NCBI RefSeq assembly: GCF_003633685.1
Contig: NZ_RBKT01000001.1
Coordinates: forward strand, 4,340,001 to 4,404,000
Origin: Micromonospora pisi
GTDB lineage: Bacteria > Actinomycetota > Actinomycetes > Mycobacteriales > Micromonosporaceae
Length of the DNA: 64,000 nt
Reading direction: 5' to 3'
Below are positions 8,638-16,317 of this stretch, in pieces (the stretch's first letter is position 1; each line of letters opens with the position of its first letter). The notes beneath the pieces are model-generated. The model did no database searches. It saw only the letters and a list, made by a program, of their open reading frames with translations, and was not told the origin of the DNA. Made by a program: the position numbers and the translations under genes.

Positions 8638-8777
8638 CACTCACCCGGCTTCGTCAGCCCCCGCGCCGCCGCGAGCGCCGGGCAACCGTCCTCCGTGCAC
8701 TGCTCACACCGTCTGGTCTCGTGCAGCTTGACCACCCGCAGCGCGTTGCGTACCCGCTGCTCAGCGTCGCTGGTCAC
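8634..8777 (-). CDS. 47-residue Cys-motif microprotein, second gene of micro-operon
   Basis: Very short gene found by following the coupling. Its GTG (8777-8775) overlaps the TGA of the first cassette gene, and its own TGA overlaps the GTG of the third gene. The product has VTSDAEQRVRNALRVVKLHE, a helical-looking charged stretch, followed by RRCEQCTEDGCPALAAARGL with C-x2-C-x4-C, the same motif as in the fourth gene. GTGA overlaps on both sides and the shared motif are the evidence that this is a real coding sequence. Function unknown. Confidence 0.6.
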   Translation of the reverse strand: MTSDAEQRVRNALRVVKLHETRRCEQCTEDGCPALAAARGLTKPGEW

Positions 8778-8986
8778 CCCGACCACCGCCCGGAGTTCCG
8801 CCGGACCGGCCGCGCCCCGGCGCCGTACCGGCGGAAACCCAGGGTCGTCGCCGCACCCACCGCCAGCAGCACCGACTCCCGATCGGGCCGGATGACCTCC
8901 CGGGCAGGCGCGGCAGCCGAGACCGGCTGGTCAACCGGCGCAGGGTCGTCGGGCTTCAGGAACCATTTGCGTCGCGTGCTGTTCAT
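8774..8986 (-). CDS. Small hypothetical protein, first gene of micro-operon
   Basis: 70 residues, basic N-terminus (MNSTRRKWFLKPDD), a proline/alanine linker, then a moderately hydrophobic stretch SVLLAVGAATTLGF that could be a short membrane-associated helix, and a basic tail. No family recognised. The ATG is preceded by AAGGTG at about five bases. It leads a chain of four minus-strand genes, each overlapping the next by four bases, downstream of the XRE regulator at 9299-10510. Confidence 0.6.
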   Translation of the reverse strand: MNSTRRKWFLKPDDPAPVDQPVSAAAPAREVIRPDRESVLLAVGAATTLGFRRYGAGARPVRRNSGRWSG

Positions 8987-9298
8987 CGCCCACCTTCACC
9001 TCAGGCGGAGCGCGGGGACGAGGTGCGAGCAAGCCGGCCGACCACATCCCCGCGCTCCGGGCACCGGCCGTCACCGGTGCGATCGGAGGCGCGGCGAGCG
9101 GGCCCACTTGTGGGGCCACCGTCAGGCGGAGATGGGTGTGTGCCCCTCACCGCGCCAGTTCAGGTGATCGCGGCGAGGCAAATAGCTACGAGATACCGAA
9201 AGCGTCCCGGTGCGACACCTCGCCGCGAACAAGGTCACGCTAGGTGTCAGCAAGAGCACCAAGGGGTACGTGGCGTACCCGGTTACGGCGAGTACCCC
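8987..9298. other. 312-bp intergenic leader between regulator and micro-operon
   Basis: No convincing gene. It holds one copy of the 17-bp operator (9264-9280) at its upstream end, an AT-richer patch at 9180-9250 unlike the surrounding DNA that could contain promoter elements, and the ribosome-binding site of the first small gene near 8992-8997. If transcription starts near the operator, the micro-operon mRNA would have a leader of 200 bases or more. Confidence 0.5.
9264..9280. promoter_or_regulatory. Perfect operator palindrome GGGTAC-N5-GTACCC (copy 2)
   Basis: GGGTAC at 9264-9269 and GTACCC at 9275-9280 are exact reverse complements separated by five bases. The identical arms and spacing occur upstream of the XRE gene at 10529-10545. 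This copy starts 19 bases beyond the regulator stop codon, placing it to control the downstream micro-operon. Confidence 0.75.
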
Positions 9299-10510
9299 CT
9301 ACAGATTGATGCCGGCTCGTTCGGCCAACTCGACCGCGTCCGCGCGGATCGAAGCCGGTGCCTCGGTAGCCAGCCGGGTCAGCATGTCCCGAGCAGGCGG
9401 GCTGTACCGCACCGTTTCTGGTGAGGTCGAGTCGGCCTTCGTCAGCAGGTGCAGGGTCGCCTCCCTGGCGCCTTCGAGGTCGGCGCTGCGGGCCAGCTCG
9501 ACATAGTGTCGGCCCTGGCGCTCGGTCGAGGGGATGGTGGCCGGGTCGAGAGCGTGGGCCCGCCGTTGCGCTTCGTCGGGGTCGCCTAGGTCGACAGCGC
9601 ACATCACCGCGTACACCTCGACCAGCGGCCGGGACACCCGGGTCCGCAGACCCACGTAGTCCGCCGGCAGCACCTGGTGCACCACGTCCCGTGCGGACTG
9701 CCAGTCGGCCCATGCACCCTGGTCACCGGCCCGCGCCCGGGTCAACGCCGAGCACAGGTACAGGTCGGCCAACATCTCGGCGTATTCGGCCGGTCCGTCC
9801 GCCACCTGCGGCTCGATCGGGCCACGCGCTTCGCGCAGACGCTCGATCGCCTCATCGCCCCGGCCGGTGGATCGGAGCAGGTGCGCCGCATACCAGATGG
9901 CCTGCGCCAGGGCCAGCGGGTCGTCCGCGTCGAGGGCGGCGGCCATGCCCCGGTCGACGGTCAGCCAGCACAGTTCTCGGTCGCCGTGCCACGCCAGGTA
10001 CGCCTGGGCGAGATGGTACGACTGTGCGAGCAAGGCCAGGGAGGCCCGCCGGTCGGGCCCCTCGTGCAGCCGCGCCGCCCGCTGGGTGGCATCGAGGAGG
10101 CCGGGCAGCAGCATCCCGACCTCGGTGCGCTGCTGCCGTGAGGTGTGCCAGGTCTGCCAGGCGAAGTCGCTCGCCCCCCGCAGGTAGTCGGTGCTGGCGG
10201 GTTCGCCGGTCATGGTGACGTGCCATGCGGTCAGCGCCCGACGAACGTCCTCCACTGCGGGGTGACTGGGGTGGCCGTCGAGGGACAGAGTGACCGTTGG
10301 TCCGAACAGGTCGCCGAGGTCACGGACGCCGAGTGGTGGCGCGAGCTGTTGAGCTGCTCTCAGCGTCAGCGACCGTTTGCCGTTCTCGATGAACTTGACG
10401 GTCGTGGGCGAGAGGCTGGCCAGTCCGGCAAGACGTTCACGGGACAGGCCGGCGGCCCGGCGTAGGCGCTCGACGCGCTGTCCTGGTGTGGGCTGTGACT
10501 GCTCGGTCAT
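9299..10510 (-). CDS. XRE-family transcriptional regulator with TPR-like C-terminal region
   Basis: 403 residues. Residues about 10-68 form an XRE helix-turn-helix (QRVERLRRAAGLSRERLAGL, SLSPTTVKFIENGKRSLTL). The remainder is alpha-helical and repeat-like (LALLAQSYHLAQAYLAWHG, AEMLADLYLCSALTRARAGD), as in actinobacterial regulators that sense a peptide or small ligand through tetratricopeptide-type helices. The ATG at 10510 has GAGGTG upstream; a longer reading to 10555 would run through the operator and is unlikely. Its own promoter carries the palindrome GGGTAC-N5-GTACCC, repeated before the four small genes downstream, so autoregulation plus control of that cassette is the simplest reading. 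Confidence 0.85.
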   Translation of the reverse strand: MTEQSQPTPGQRVERLRRAAGLSRERLAGLASLSPTTVKFIENGKRSLTLRAAQQLAPPLGVRDLGDLFGPTVTLSLDGHPSHPAVEDVRRALTAWHVTMTGEPASTDYLRGASDFAWQTWHTSRQQRTEVGMLLPGLLDATQRAARLHEGPDRRASLALLAQSYHLAQAYLAWHGDRELCWLTVDRGMAAALDADDPLALAQAIWYAAHLLRSTGRGDEAIERLREARGPIEPQVADGPAEYAEMLADLYLCSALTRARAGDQGAWADWQSARDVVHQVLPADYVGLRTRVSRPLVEVYAVMCAVDLGDPDEAQRRAHALDPATIPSTERQGRHYVELARSADLEGAREATLHLLTKADSTSPETVRYSPPARDMLTRLATEAPASIRADAVELAERAGINL

Positions 10511-10528
10511 CTGGCACCTCACTGGATT

Positions 10529-10545
10529 GGGTACATCATGTACCC
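10529..10545. promoter_or_regulatory. Perfect operator palindrome GGGTAC-N5-GTACCC (copy 1)
   Basis: GGGTACATCATGTACCC, perfectly symmetrical over its arms, ends 19 bases upstream of the XRE start codon. Position and identity to the copy at 9264-9280 make it the likely autoregulatory site of the XRE protein. No other exact copy was noticed in the window. Confidence 0.8.
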
Positions 10546-10622
10546 GACCGTACACCGCATCGTCGAACGTCTCTCTCCCCGCGCTTTCTTGGCAGGTGCG
10601 GGTAGGTCGCTCTCCACGAGAA

Positions 10623-10767
10623 GGTCTACAGACGTAGCGCCTCCGGGGCGTGCAGGCGCAGCATGGTGGCGCCGACGTCGGCCGGGGCCCGGCGCCGGGT
10701 CGCCATCGACACCGCCACCAGATGCCGAGCCCCAGCAGCGGGCAGAAACTCGACGCGGCGACCGACG
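10623..10767 (-). pseudogene. Decayed partial copy of symporter 3' end
   Basis: The sequence from 10623 to about 10721 matches 11956-12049, the last codons of the intact symporter, with only a few substitutions. It then jumps to sequence matching 12219-12265. The missing 170 bases lie between two occurrences of CCGCCACCA in the intact gene, so the copy carries a deletion at a nine-base microhomology. It cannot encode a transporter. The rest of the stretch 10511-10824 holds no gene: the operator is at 10529-10545, and 10768-10824 looks like unrelated filler. Confidence 0.8.
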
Positions 10768-10824
10768 GAGGCCGTGCTCGACCGGCTGCCTGCTCACACC
10801 GCGTGCCGACCGACGGCCGTCAGC

Positions 10825-11835
10825 TCACCGGTCCGGCCGAGACTGGCGGTCTAAGGGGCTGAGCAGGTACGCGAGACTTCGGTAGCCACGGGAGGACCAC
10901 TGCCAAGGAACCAGGGCGGTGAGGTAAATCCATGGCACGCGGGTGAGGTGCGGACCGATCGTCCGGAACTGTTCGGCCGCTGCGGACCGTTCGCCGGCGA
11001 GGACCAGGGCCGTCGCGAACTCGTTGTGCACTCGCGCCCAGCCGGGACGACGCTGGTAGTCCGGGTGCCGCACACTGCGGTCGAGCGCCTCGCGCAACTC
11101 GGCCCGGACCTTTGGGGTGCGGAAGTGGCGGGTGTTGAGGCGGAAGTCGAGTCGCCCGGTGCTCCCGGAGGTGTGCAACCAGTATTCGAGGTGCGCCATG
11201 GCGACCAGGCTGCCGAGCGGGCTGCCGGCCGGTGCCCGGTTCATCGACTCGCGGGCGAACGCGTACATTGCCGCGTGCGAGCCACCCCACTTGGTGCAGA
11301 GCTGTTGGAGTAGCTGCTGGTGGGCCCGCAGGTGCCCCGGGTGGCGGGAGACGATCTCGTCGAAGCGTCGGCGGGTCTCGGCCACGCCGAACTGCAGCCC
11401 ACGGCTGGTGATCATCATCCCGTACCGGGCGGTGACGTTGTCCGGATCTTTGAGGATGACCTGGTCGAGCGCCTCCTCGGCGATCCGGAGGCGCTCGAAG
11501 AACTTTCTCCAACCTTGTCGGGTGACATGTTCGCCACCCGTGTTTCCCCTGGCCTTCCAAGCGAGAACGGTCATCCGGTAGCCGTAGAGCACCAGCGCCG
11601 TGGCGTCGTACGGTTCGTCGCGTATCACGGCGGAGAGCCACTTCTCCACGCCCGGTACGACGCTCACCACTTCTGCGTAGAACGACCTGTCGTCGAGGTC
11701 GGTGACCCCGTCGAATATCTCCCGTACCGCCGGCCAGTCGCGCCGGGCGGCGGCGGCCGTCAGTCGGCGCGCGACCGGGTCGCCCTCGCAGGGATCGACG
11801 TGGACGCCGAGCGCCCGTTGTAGCAGTGCCGACAC
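10825..11835 (-). CDS. DUF4034-like protein, unknown function
   Basis: 336-residue soluble protein. Helical segments of TPR character run along its length, with RHPGHLRAHQQLLQQLCTKW followed by GGSHAAMYAFARESMNRAP and GSPLGSLVAMAHLEYW, a pattern I associate with actinobacterial DUF4034 proteins; that family assignment is from memory and not certain. A GTG at 11835 with GGGAG five bases upstream is chosen over the first in-frame ATG at 11940. The gene is framed by the symporter-end repeat (10623-10767) and the intact symporter, so it probably entered with that duplication. No catalytic motif seen. Confidence 0.7.
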   Translation of the reverse strand: MSALLQRALGVHVDPCEGDPVARRLTAAAARRDWPAVREIFDGVTDLDDRSFYAEVVSVVPGVEKWLSAVIRDEPYDATALVLYGYRMTVLAWKARGNTGGEHVTRQGWRKFFERLRIAEEALDQVILKDPDNVTARYGMMITSRGLQFGVAETRRRFDEIVSRHPGHLRAHQQLLQQLCTKWGGSHAAMYAFARESMNRAPAGSPLGSLVAMAHLEYWLHTSGSTGRLDFRLNTRHFRTPKVRAELREALDRSVRHPDYQRRPGWARVHNEFATALVLAGERSAAAEQFRTIGPHLTRVPWIYLTALVPWQWSSRGYRSLAYLLSPLDRQSRPDR

Positions 11836-11955
11836 GCGGGCTCCCAGGAGTCGGTGATGGGTGAGGGGGCGGTGCGAGCCGAGGTTATTGCAGGGCGGAT
11901 GATTTTGATCATGGCCCAACCCTGGTGATACATAGATCACTTCGGGCCCGCCGGG

Positions 11956-13596
11956 CTACAGGCGTAGCGCCTCCGGGGCGTGCAGGCGCAGCATGGTGGC
12001 GCCGACGTCGGCCGGGGCCCGGCGTCGGGTCGCCATCGACACCGCCACCATGACGGTGAACGCCAACGGCACGGTCCACGCGGCCGGCTGGGCGATCAGG
12101 GTCGCCGGCCAGCCCGAGAGCGGCGAGCCGACCACGGTGACCAGGACCGCCAGGATCGACGCCCCGCCACCGGCGAGGATGCCCGCCGCCGCGCCCAGGT
12201 CGGTCAGGCCCCGCCACCAGATGCCGAGCACCAGCAGCGGGCAGAAACTCGACGCGGCGACCGCGAACGCCAACCCGACCACCTGGGAAACGTCCAACCC
12301 GGAGACGTTGAGCGCCAGCACCAGCGGGACCACCCCGGCGACCAGCGTGGCCAGCCGGAAGTCGCGTACCGAACCGCGACCGAGCACATCGGTGGAGATC
12401 ACCCCGGCGACGCTGGTGAGCAGGCCGGACGAGGTGGAGAGGAATGCCGCGAAGGCACCGGCGGCGACCAGGGCGGCGAGTAGTTGCCCGGTCAGGCCGC
12501 CGCCGAGCGCCGCACCCGGAAGCAGCACCACCACCGCGTCGGTCTGCCCGGACAGCAACAACTGCGGGGTGTAGATCCGGCCGAGTACGCCGTACAGGGT
12601 GGGCAGCAGGTAGAACATCCCGACCAGGGCCAGGACCACCAACGTGGTCCGGCGGGCGGCGGCACCGTCCGGATTGGTGTAGAAGCGGACCAGCACGTGC
12701 GGCAGCCCCATGGTGCCCAGGAACGTCGCCAGGATCAGCGAATAGGTGGCGAAGAGGTCCTGGTCCTCGCTGCCGGCGGCGCTCGGCAGCAGCCAGTCCG
12801 GCCCGTCGGTGATCGCGCCGGACACCGCCGGCACCGGGTCACCGGCGGCGAAGGTCAGCTCGTCGCCGGGGCGTACCGCCCGGATCCCGCCGTCGGGCAG
12901 GGTGAGGGTCGCCGGCTCCTCGACCACGACGGTGATCGTGGTCCGGAACGTCGGCCCGTCCGGCGGTGTCACCGCCGGACGGCCGTCCGACTGCCACTGC
13001 ATCGCCAGGAAGATCACCGGTACGGCGAGCGCGGTCAGCTTCAGCCAGTACTGGAACGCCTGCACGAAGGTGACCGCCCGCATCCCGCCCAACGCCACGT
13101 TCGTCGTCACCACCGCCCCCACCAGCAGCGCACCCAGCTCGTACGGCCCGCCGGCGACCGTGGTCAGGGTCAGTCCGGCGCCCTGTAGCTGAGGCACCAG
13201 GTAGAGCCAGCCGATGAAGATGACAAAGAGCGTGGCGAGCTTGCGCAGCCAACGCGAACCGAGCCGTACCTCGCAGAAGTCCGGCAGGGTGAACGCCCCG
13301 GACCGGCGCAGCGGCGCCGCCACGAAGAGCAGCAGCGCCAGGTAGCCGGCGGCGAAACCGACCGGGTACCAGAGCACGTCGACGCCGTATTTCAGGATCA
13401 GCCCGGCGATGCCGAGGAACGACGCCGCGGACAGGTACTCCCCACCGATCGCCGCCGCGTTCCAGTTCGGGCTGACCGTACGCGAGGCGACCAGGAAGTC
13501 CGAGGTGGTCCGGGCGAGTTTGAGCCCGTAGAAACCGATCGCGACAGTGATCAGGGTGACCGCGACGATCGCCGGCACCAGGTACGGATTCGCCAC
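11956..13596 (-). CDS. Second sodium/solute symporter, monocarboxylate type
   Basis: 546-residue SSS-family permease. The hallmarks NWNAAAIGGEYLSAASFLGI and MGLPHVLVRFYTNPDG are present, as in the first symporter at 2697-4373, but the sequence is clearly divergent and has an extra soluble loop of about 60 residues between helices (VVEEPATLTLPDGGIRAVRPGDE). The GTG at 13596 begins one base after the stop of the upstream DUF485-like gene, so they are co-translated. The 3' end of this gene has been partly duplicated 1.3 kb away (10623-10767). Substrate not deducible; acetate or pyruvate is the family norm. Confidence 0.9.
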   Translation of the reverse strand: MANPYLVPAIVAVTLITVAIGFYGLKLARTTSDFLVASRTVSPNWNAAAIGGEYLSAASFLGIAGLILKYGVDVLWYPVGFAAGYLALLLFVAAPLRRSGAFTLPDFCEVRLGSRWLRKLATLFVIFIGWLYLVPQLQGAGLTLTTVAGGPYELGALLVGAVVTTNVALGGMRAVTFVQAFQYWLKLTALAVPVIFLAMQWQSDGRPAVTPPDGPTFRTTITVVVEEPATLTLPDGGIRAVRPGDELTFAAGDPVPAVSGAITDGPDWLLPSAAGSEDQDLFATYSLILATFLGTMGLPHVLVRFYTNPDGAAARRTTLVVLALVGMFYLLPTLYGVLGRIYTPQLLLSGQTDAVVVLLPGAALGGGLTGQLLAALVAAGAFAAFLSTSSGLLTSVAGVISTDVLGRGSVRDFRLATLVAGVVPLVLALNVSGLDVSQVVGLAFAVAASSFCPLLVLGIWWRGLTDLGAAAGILAGGGASILAVLVTVVGSPLSGWPATLIAQPAAWTVPLAFTVMVAVSMATRRRAPADVGATMLRLHAPEALRL

Positions 13597-13597
13597 C

Positions 13598-14011
13598 TCA
13601 GCGCTCCGGTCGCTGAACCAGGTCGGTGAAGTCCTGCTCGTTGCGTTCGGCCAACCGCACGTACGCCCAGCCGATCCCGACCAGGAACGGGAACGCGCCG
13701 ACACCGAGCAGCAACCAGGGCAGGTTCACCCCGAACAGCTTCACCGCACCGGCCGCCGGGGCGATCGCGAACATCAGCGGCAGGCCACCGAGTCCGATCG
13801 CGACCACCAGTGACAGGCGCAGGGCGAGCGCCAACTGCGCGCGTACCAGCCCCCGGACCAGTGCCTCGCCGACCACGGTCTGCTGGGTCAACTCTGTCCG
13901 GGTGCGCTCCGGTCCGCGACCCTGCCGCGCCACCTCGGCCAGCACGACCCGGGACCGGGGCAGCCCGGTCGGAGCCGCCGGATCGGGGGACGGATCGATG
14001 GGAGCGGCCAT
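13598..14011 (-). CDS. DUF485-like membrane partner of second symporter
   Basis: 137 residues. A polar N-terminus is followed by two transmembrane helices (LVVAIGLGGLPLMFAIAPAAG and LPWLLLGVGAFPFLVGIGWA) and a charged tail RLAERNEQDFTDLVQ, the arrangement of DUF485-type subunits that accompany SSS permeases. It sits directly upstream of the symporter with one base between stop and start. Sequence similarity to the other DUF485 protein at 4373-4732 is weak, so the family call rests on topology and context. Confidence 0.75.
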   Translation of the reverse strand: MAAPIDPSPDPAAPTGLPRSRVVLAEVARQGRGPERTRTELTQQTVVGEALVRGLVRAQLALALRLSLVVAIGLGGLPLMFAIAPAAGAVKLFGVNLPWLLLGVGAFPFLVGIGWAYVRLAERNEQDFTDLVQRPER

Positions 14012-14050
14012 TCCGGCAGTCTCGCCCCCCGGCGCCGATTGTCAAGTGCA

Positions 14051-14108
14051 GGGTAAGGAAGGGCCCCTTGTTAACGCTATCGGTTGTACAAGGGGCCCTT
14101 CCTAACCC
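14051..14108. terminator. Long near-perfect inverted repeat between operons
   Basis: Twenty-one-base arms (14051-14071 and 14088-14108) are reverse complements with one mismatch, around a 16-base loop. The core AAGGGGCCCTT makes each arm nearly self-palindromic. It lies immediately past the stop of the DUF4153-like gene and ahead of the symporter operon, so it should end transcription from the former. Its sequence style recalls dispersed terminator elements of Micromonospora-type genomes. Confidence 0.75.
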
Positions 14109-14109
14109 G

Positions 14110-16218
14110 TCAGCGTGTGCCGGGACAGATTCCGTACCGCTGGCCGGAGCCGACCACCGGGTCGGCGCGGAGCAGTTCCCATGCGGCGGATCGGCCGAGG
14201 TTCGCGCCCCGCCAGTCGTCGGGATGGTCGGTCAGGTCCTGGGCGATCTCCCGCAGCGCGCAGTCGCGCCACGGTTCGGGGAGCCGGTCGAGGGCCGGCA
14301 CCGCGTCGGCGGAGAGCTGGGACAGGTACCGGACGTCCAGTCGGTCGGTGGCGAAGAACCGGTCGACGTTGCGCTCGGCGATCAGCCGGTCCGGGTTCGC
14401 CACGGCCAGACCGAGCAGCGCCAGCACCGCCGCGCCCACCACCAGTCGGGGCAGCCAGGCCGCCCGCAGGCGTACGCCGGCGACCAGGATGAGCAGGAAG
14501 ACCGCGCCCAGCCACAGTTCGCAGGCGGCGACCAGCAGACGTAGCCGGGTCGCGCCGTACACCTGGGCGTAGACGTTCATCCGGTAGAGCGCGGAGGCGA
14601 CCACGACGAGGCTGAACAGGGTGAGAGCGCCGAGCAGGACCCGGATCAGCAGGCGCTCGGCGGCCGTCTCGCGGGGCGCCCAGCGTACGGCGCCGCCGAT
14701 CACCATCAGGGTCAGTACGGTGACCGCGAGCAGCTGCCAGAAACCGCCCCGGGCGTGTTCGGCGTACGTGAGCCCCACGGTCTCCCGTACGTGTGCCGAA
14801 CCACCGAACAGGTTCGTGAGCTGCACCAGCACGAACGCCGCGAAGAGCAGGTCGAGCAGGGCCACCGGCACCGCCCACTCCAACCGCCGCAGCCGGTGCC
14901 GCGCCGGCCGCTCCAACCCGCTCAGGTCCGGTGGGGCGGCCAGCACGTACGCGGCACCGAGCAGCAGACCACCACCGGCCAGCCCGACGAAGATCCAGCG
15001 GAACACCGCCCCGACCGACAGTTCGGGCAGCAGTGTGTCGAGAAGGTCGGCGAAGGCCGCGTCGGCCGAGGCGAACAGCGCACCGAAGACGACCAGCAGG
15101 CCAACGGAGACGGCCGCGGTGGCGAGGGTCCGGCCGATGCCCGCCCGTCCCGCCCGGCTGCTGCTCCGCAGACCGGCAAGCGCCCAGGACCGCGCCCGGA
15201 AGACCGACTCGGGTGTGAGCAGGACGGAGAAGAAGAGGCCGGGCAGGGTCTTGCCGTTCATTGTCGCCAGGCACGCGGTCACCGCGGCGGTGAGCAGGCA
15301 GAGGACGAAGAGCCAGCCGGCCGCCCGAAGACCGCCGACGCCCACCAGCGCCACCGTCGTCGCCGCCCAGAACAGTCGGGCGACGCCCAACCTGGCCGGA
15401 CCTGTCCGTACCGGCTCGACCGTCCCGGTACGGTCCGGCTCCCCCGTGGAGCCGGACCGTACCGTGCTCGGGCCCGCCGCCGTGACGCTGCCGCCGTCCG
15501 TGACCGTGACCGGGCCGGTCGGCGGTTCAGCCGCCGGGCCAGCGGCCGGGCCAGCCGGTCTGCCCGTTGCCGGGTTGGTCGGTGGTTCAGTCGTCCGGCC
15601 GGACGTCAGGCTCGATGGTGTGCCGGCCGGCACGCTGGACGGGCGGCGGATCGCGACGCCGAGCGCCACCGTCCCGGCGACGGCGGCTACCAGCCAACCG
15701 ACGCCGGGTCGGTCGAGCGGGAGGCTGGCCGCAGTGATCAGCGCCGCTCCGGCGATCGCGGCGAGGGCCGGCTGGGACGCGCCGCCGGTCGGTCCCGGCC
15801 AGCGTCGACGCCAGATCGACGGCGGTGCGGGCGGGCGGGGTGGCGGTACGGTCCCCCACCGCGCCCCCGTTGGCGGCGCTTGCGGCTGCGCCCGCTGCCC
15901 CGGCACGGGCTGCGTTGGCGGTGGCATCGCCATCGGCCGGCGAGCGACCGGCGGGCCGAGAGGTGGCGTGACCGGCGGGCCGACAGGTGGCGTGACTGGC
16001 GGGCCGACAGGTGGCGTGACTGGCGGGCCGACAGGTGGCGTGACTGGCGGGCCGACAGGTGGCGCGACCGGTGCCGGTGGTGGCGTCCTGGCCGGCGTCG
16101 ACGTGACCGTCTCCGGTGGCGCCACCACCGGCGGCGCTACCCGCGGGCCCACCGGCGGCAGCGGGCCGGTGGCAGGGTTCTTCTCGGACGTCGGGTCCGA
16201 TGACGGGCTGGGGGTCAT
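14110..16218 (-). CDS. DUF4153/DUF4173-type polytopic membrane protein
   Basis: 702 residues. The first 240 or so are a low-complexity Pro/Ala/Thr-rich cytoplasmic region that includes four 8-residue repeats (PPVGPPVT), followed by about twelve transmembrane helices, and a short C-terminal soluble part (YLSQLSADAVPALDRLPEPW). Segments such as RSWALAGLRSSSRAGRAGIG and RRLEWAVPVALLDLLFAAFV fit the DUF4153/DUF4173 group, whose role is unknown but is often tied to adjacent sensor kinases. The ATG at 16218 follows GGAGG. An OmpR-type two-component system lies directly upstream on the same strand. Confidence 0.75.
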   Translation of the reverse strand: MTPSPSSDPTSEKNPATGPLPPVGPRVAPPVVAPPETVTSTPARTPPPAPVAPPVGPPVTPPVGPPVTPPVGPPVTPPVGPPVTPPLGPPVARRPMAMPPPTQPVPGQRAQPQAPPTGARWGTVPPPRPPAPPSIWRRRWPGPTGGASQPALAAIAGAALITAASLPLDRPGVGWLVAAVAGTVALGVAIRRPSSVPAGTPSSLTSGRTTEPPTNPATGRPAGPAAGPAAEPPTGPVTVTDGGSVTAAGPSTVRSGSTGEPDRTGTVEPVRTGPARLGVARLFWAATTVALVGVGGLRAAGWLFVLCLLTAAVTACLATMNGKTLPGLFFSVLLTPESVFRARSWALAGLRSSSRAGRAGIGRTLATAAVSVGLLVVFGALFASADAAFADLLDTLLPELSVGAVFRWIFVGLAGGGLLLGAAYVLAAPPDLSGLERPARHRLRRLEWAVPVALLDLLFAAFVLVQLTNLFGGSAHVRETVGLTYAEHARGGFWQLLAVTVLTLMVIGGAVRWAPRETAAERLLIRVLLGALTLFSLVVVASALYRMNVYAQVYGATRLRLLVAACELWLGAVFLLILVAGVRLRAAWLPRLVVGAAVLALLGLAVANPDRLIAERNVDRFFATDRLDVRYLSQLSADAVPALDRLPEPWRDCALREIAQDLTDHPDDWRGANLGRSAAWELLRADPVVGSGQRYGICPGTR
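15968..16063 (-). repeat. Four tandem 24-bp repeats encoding PPVGPPVT
   Basis: Units at 15968, 15992, 16016 and 16040 are identical except for one base in the first. They stay in frame within the proline-rich head of the DUF4153-like protein and are a likely site of length variation. Confidence 0.9.
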
Positions 16219-16317
16219 GCATCCTCCGATGGACACGCGGGCTCAACGCCCGCGCCGGGCGGCCGATGTCTGTCGCCGGGCGCCGACGTGATCGGTGGCC
16301 GGTCGTACGAATCGAGA

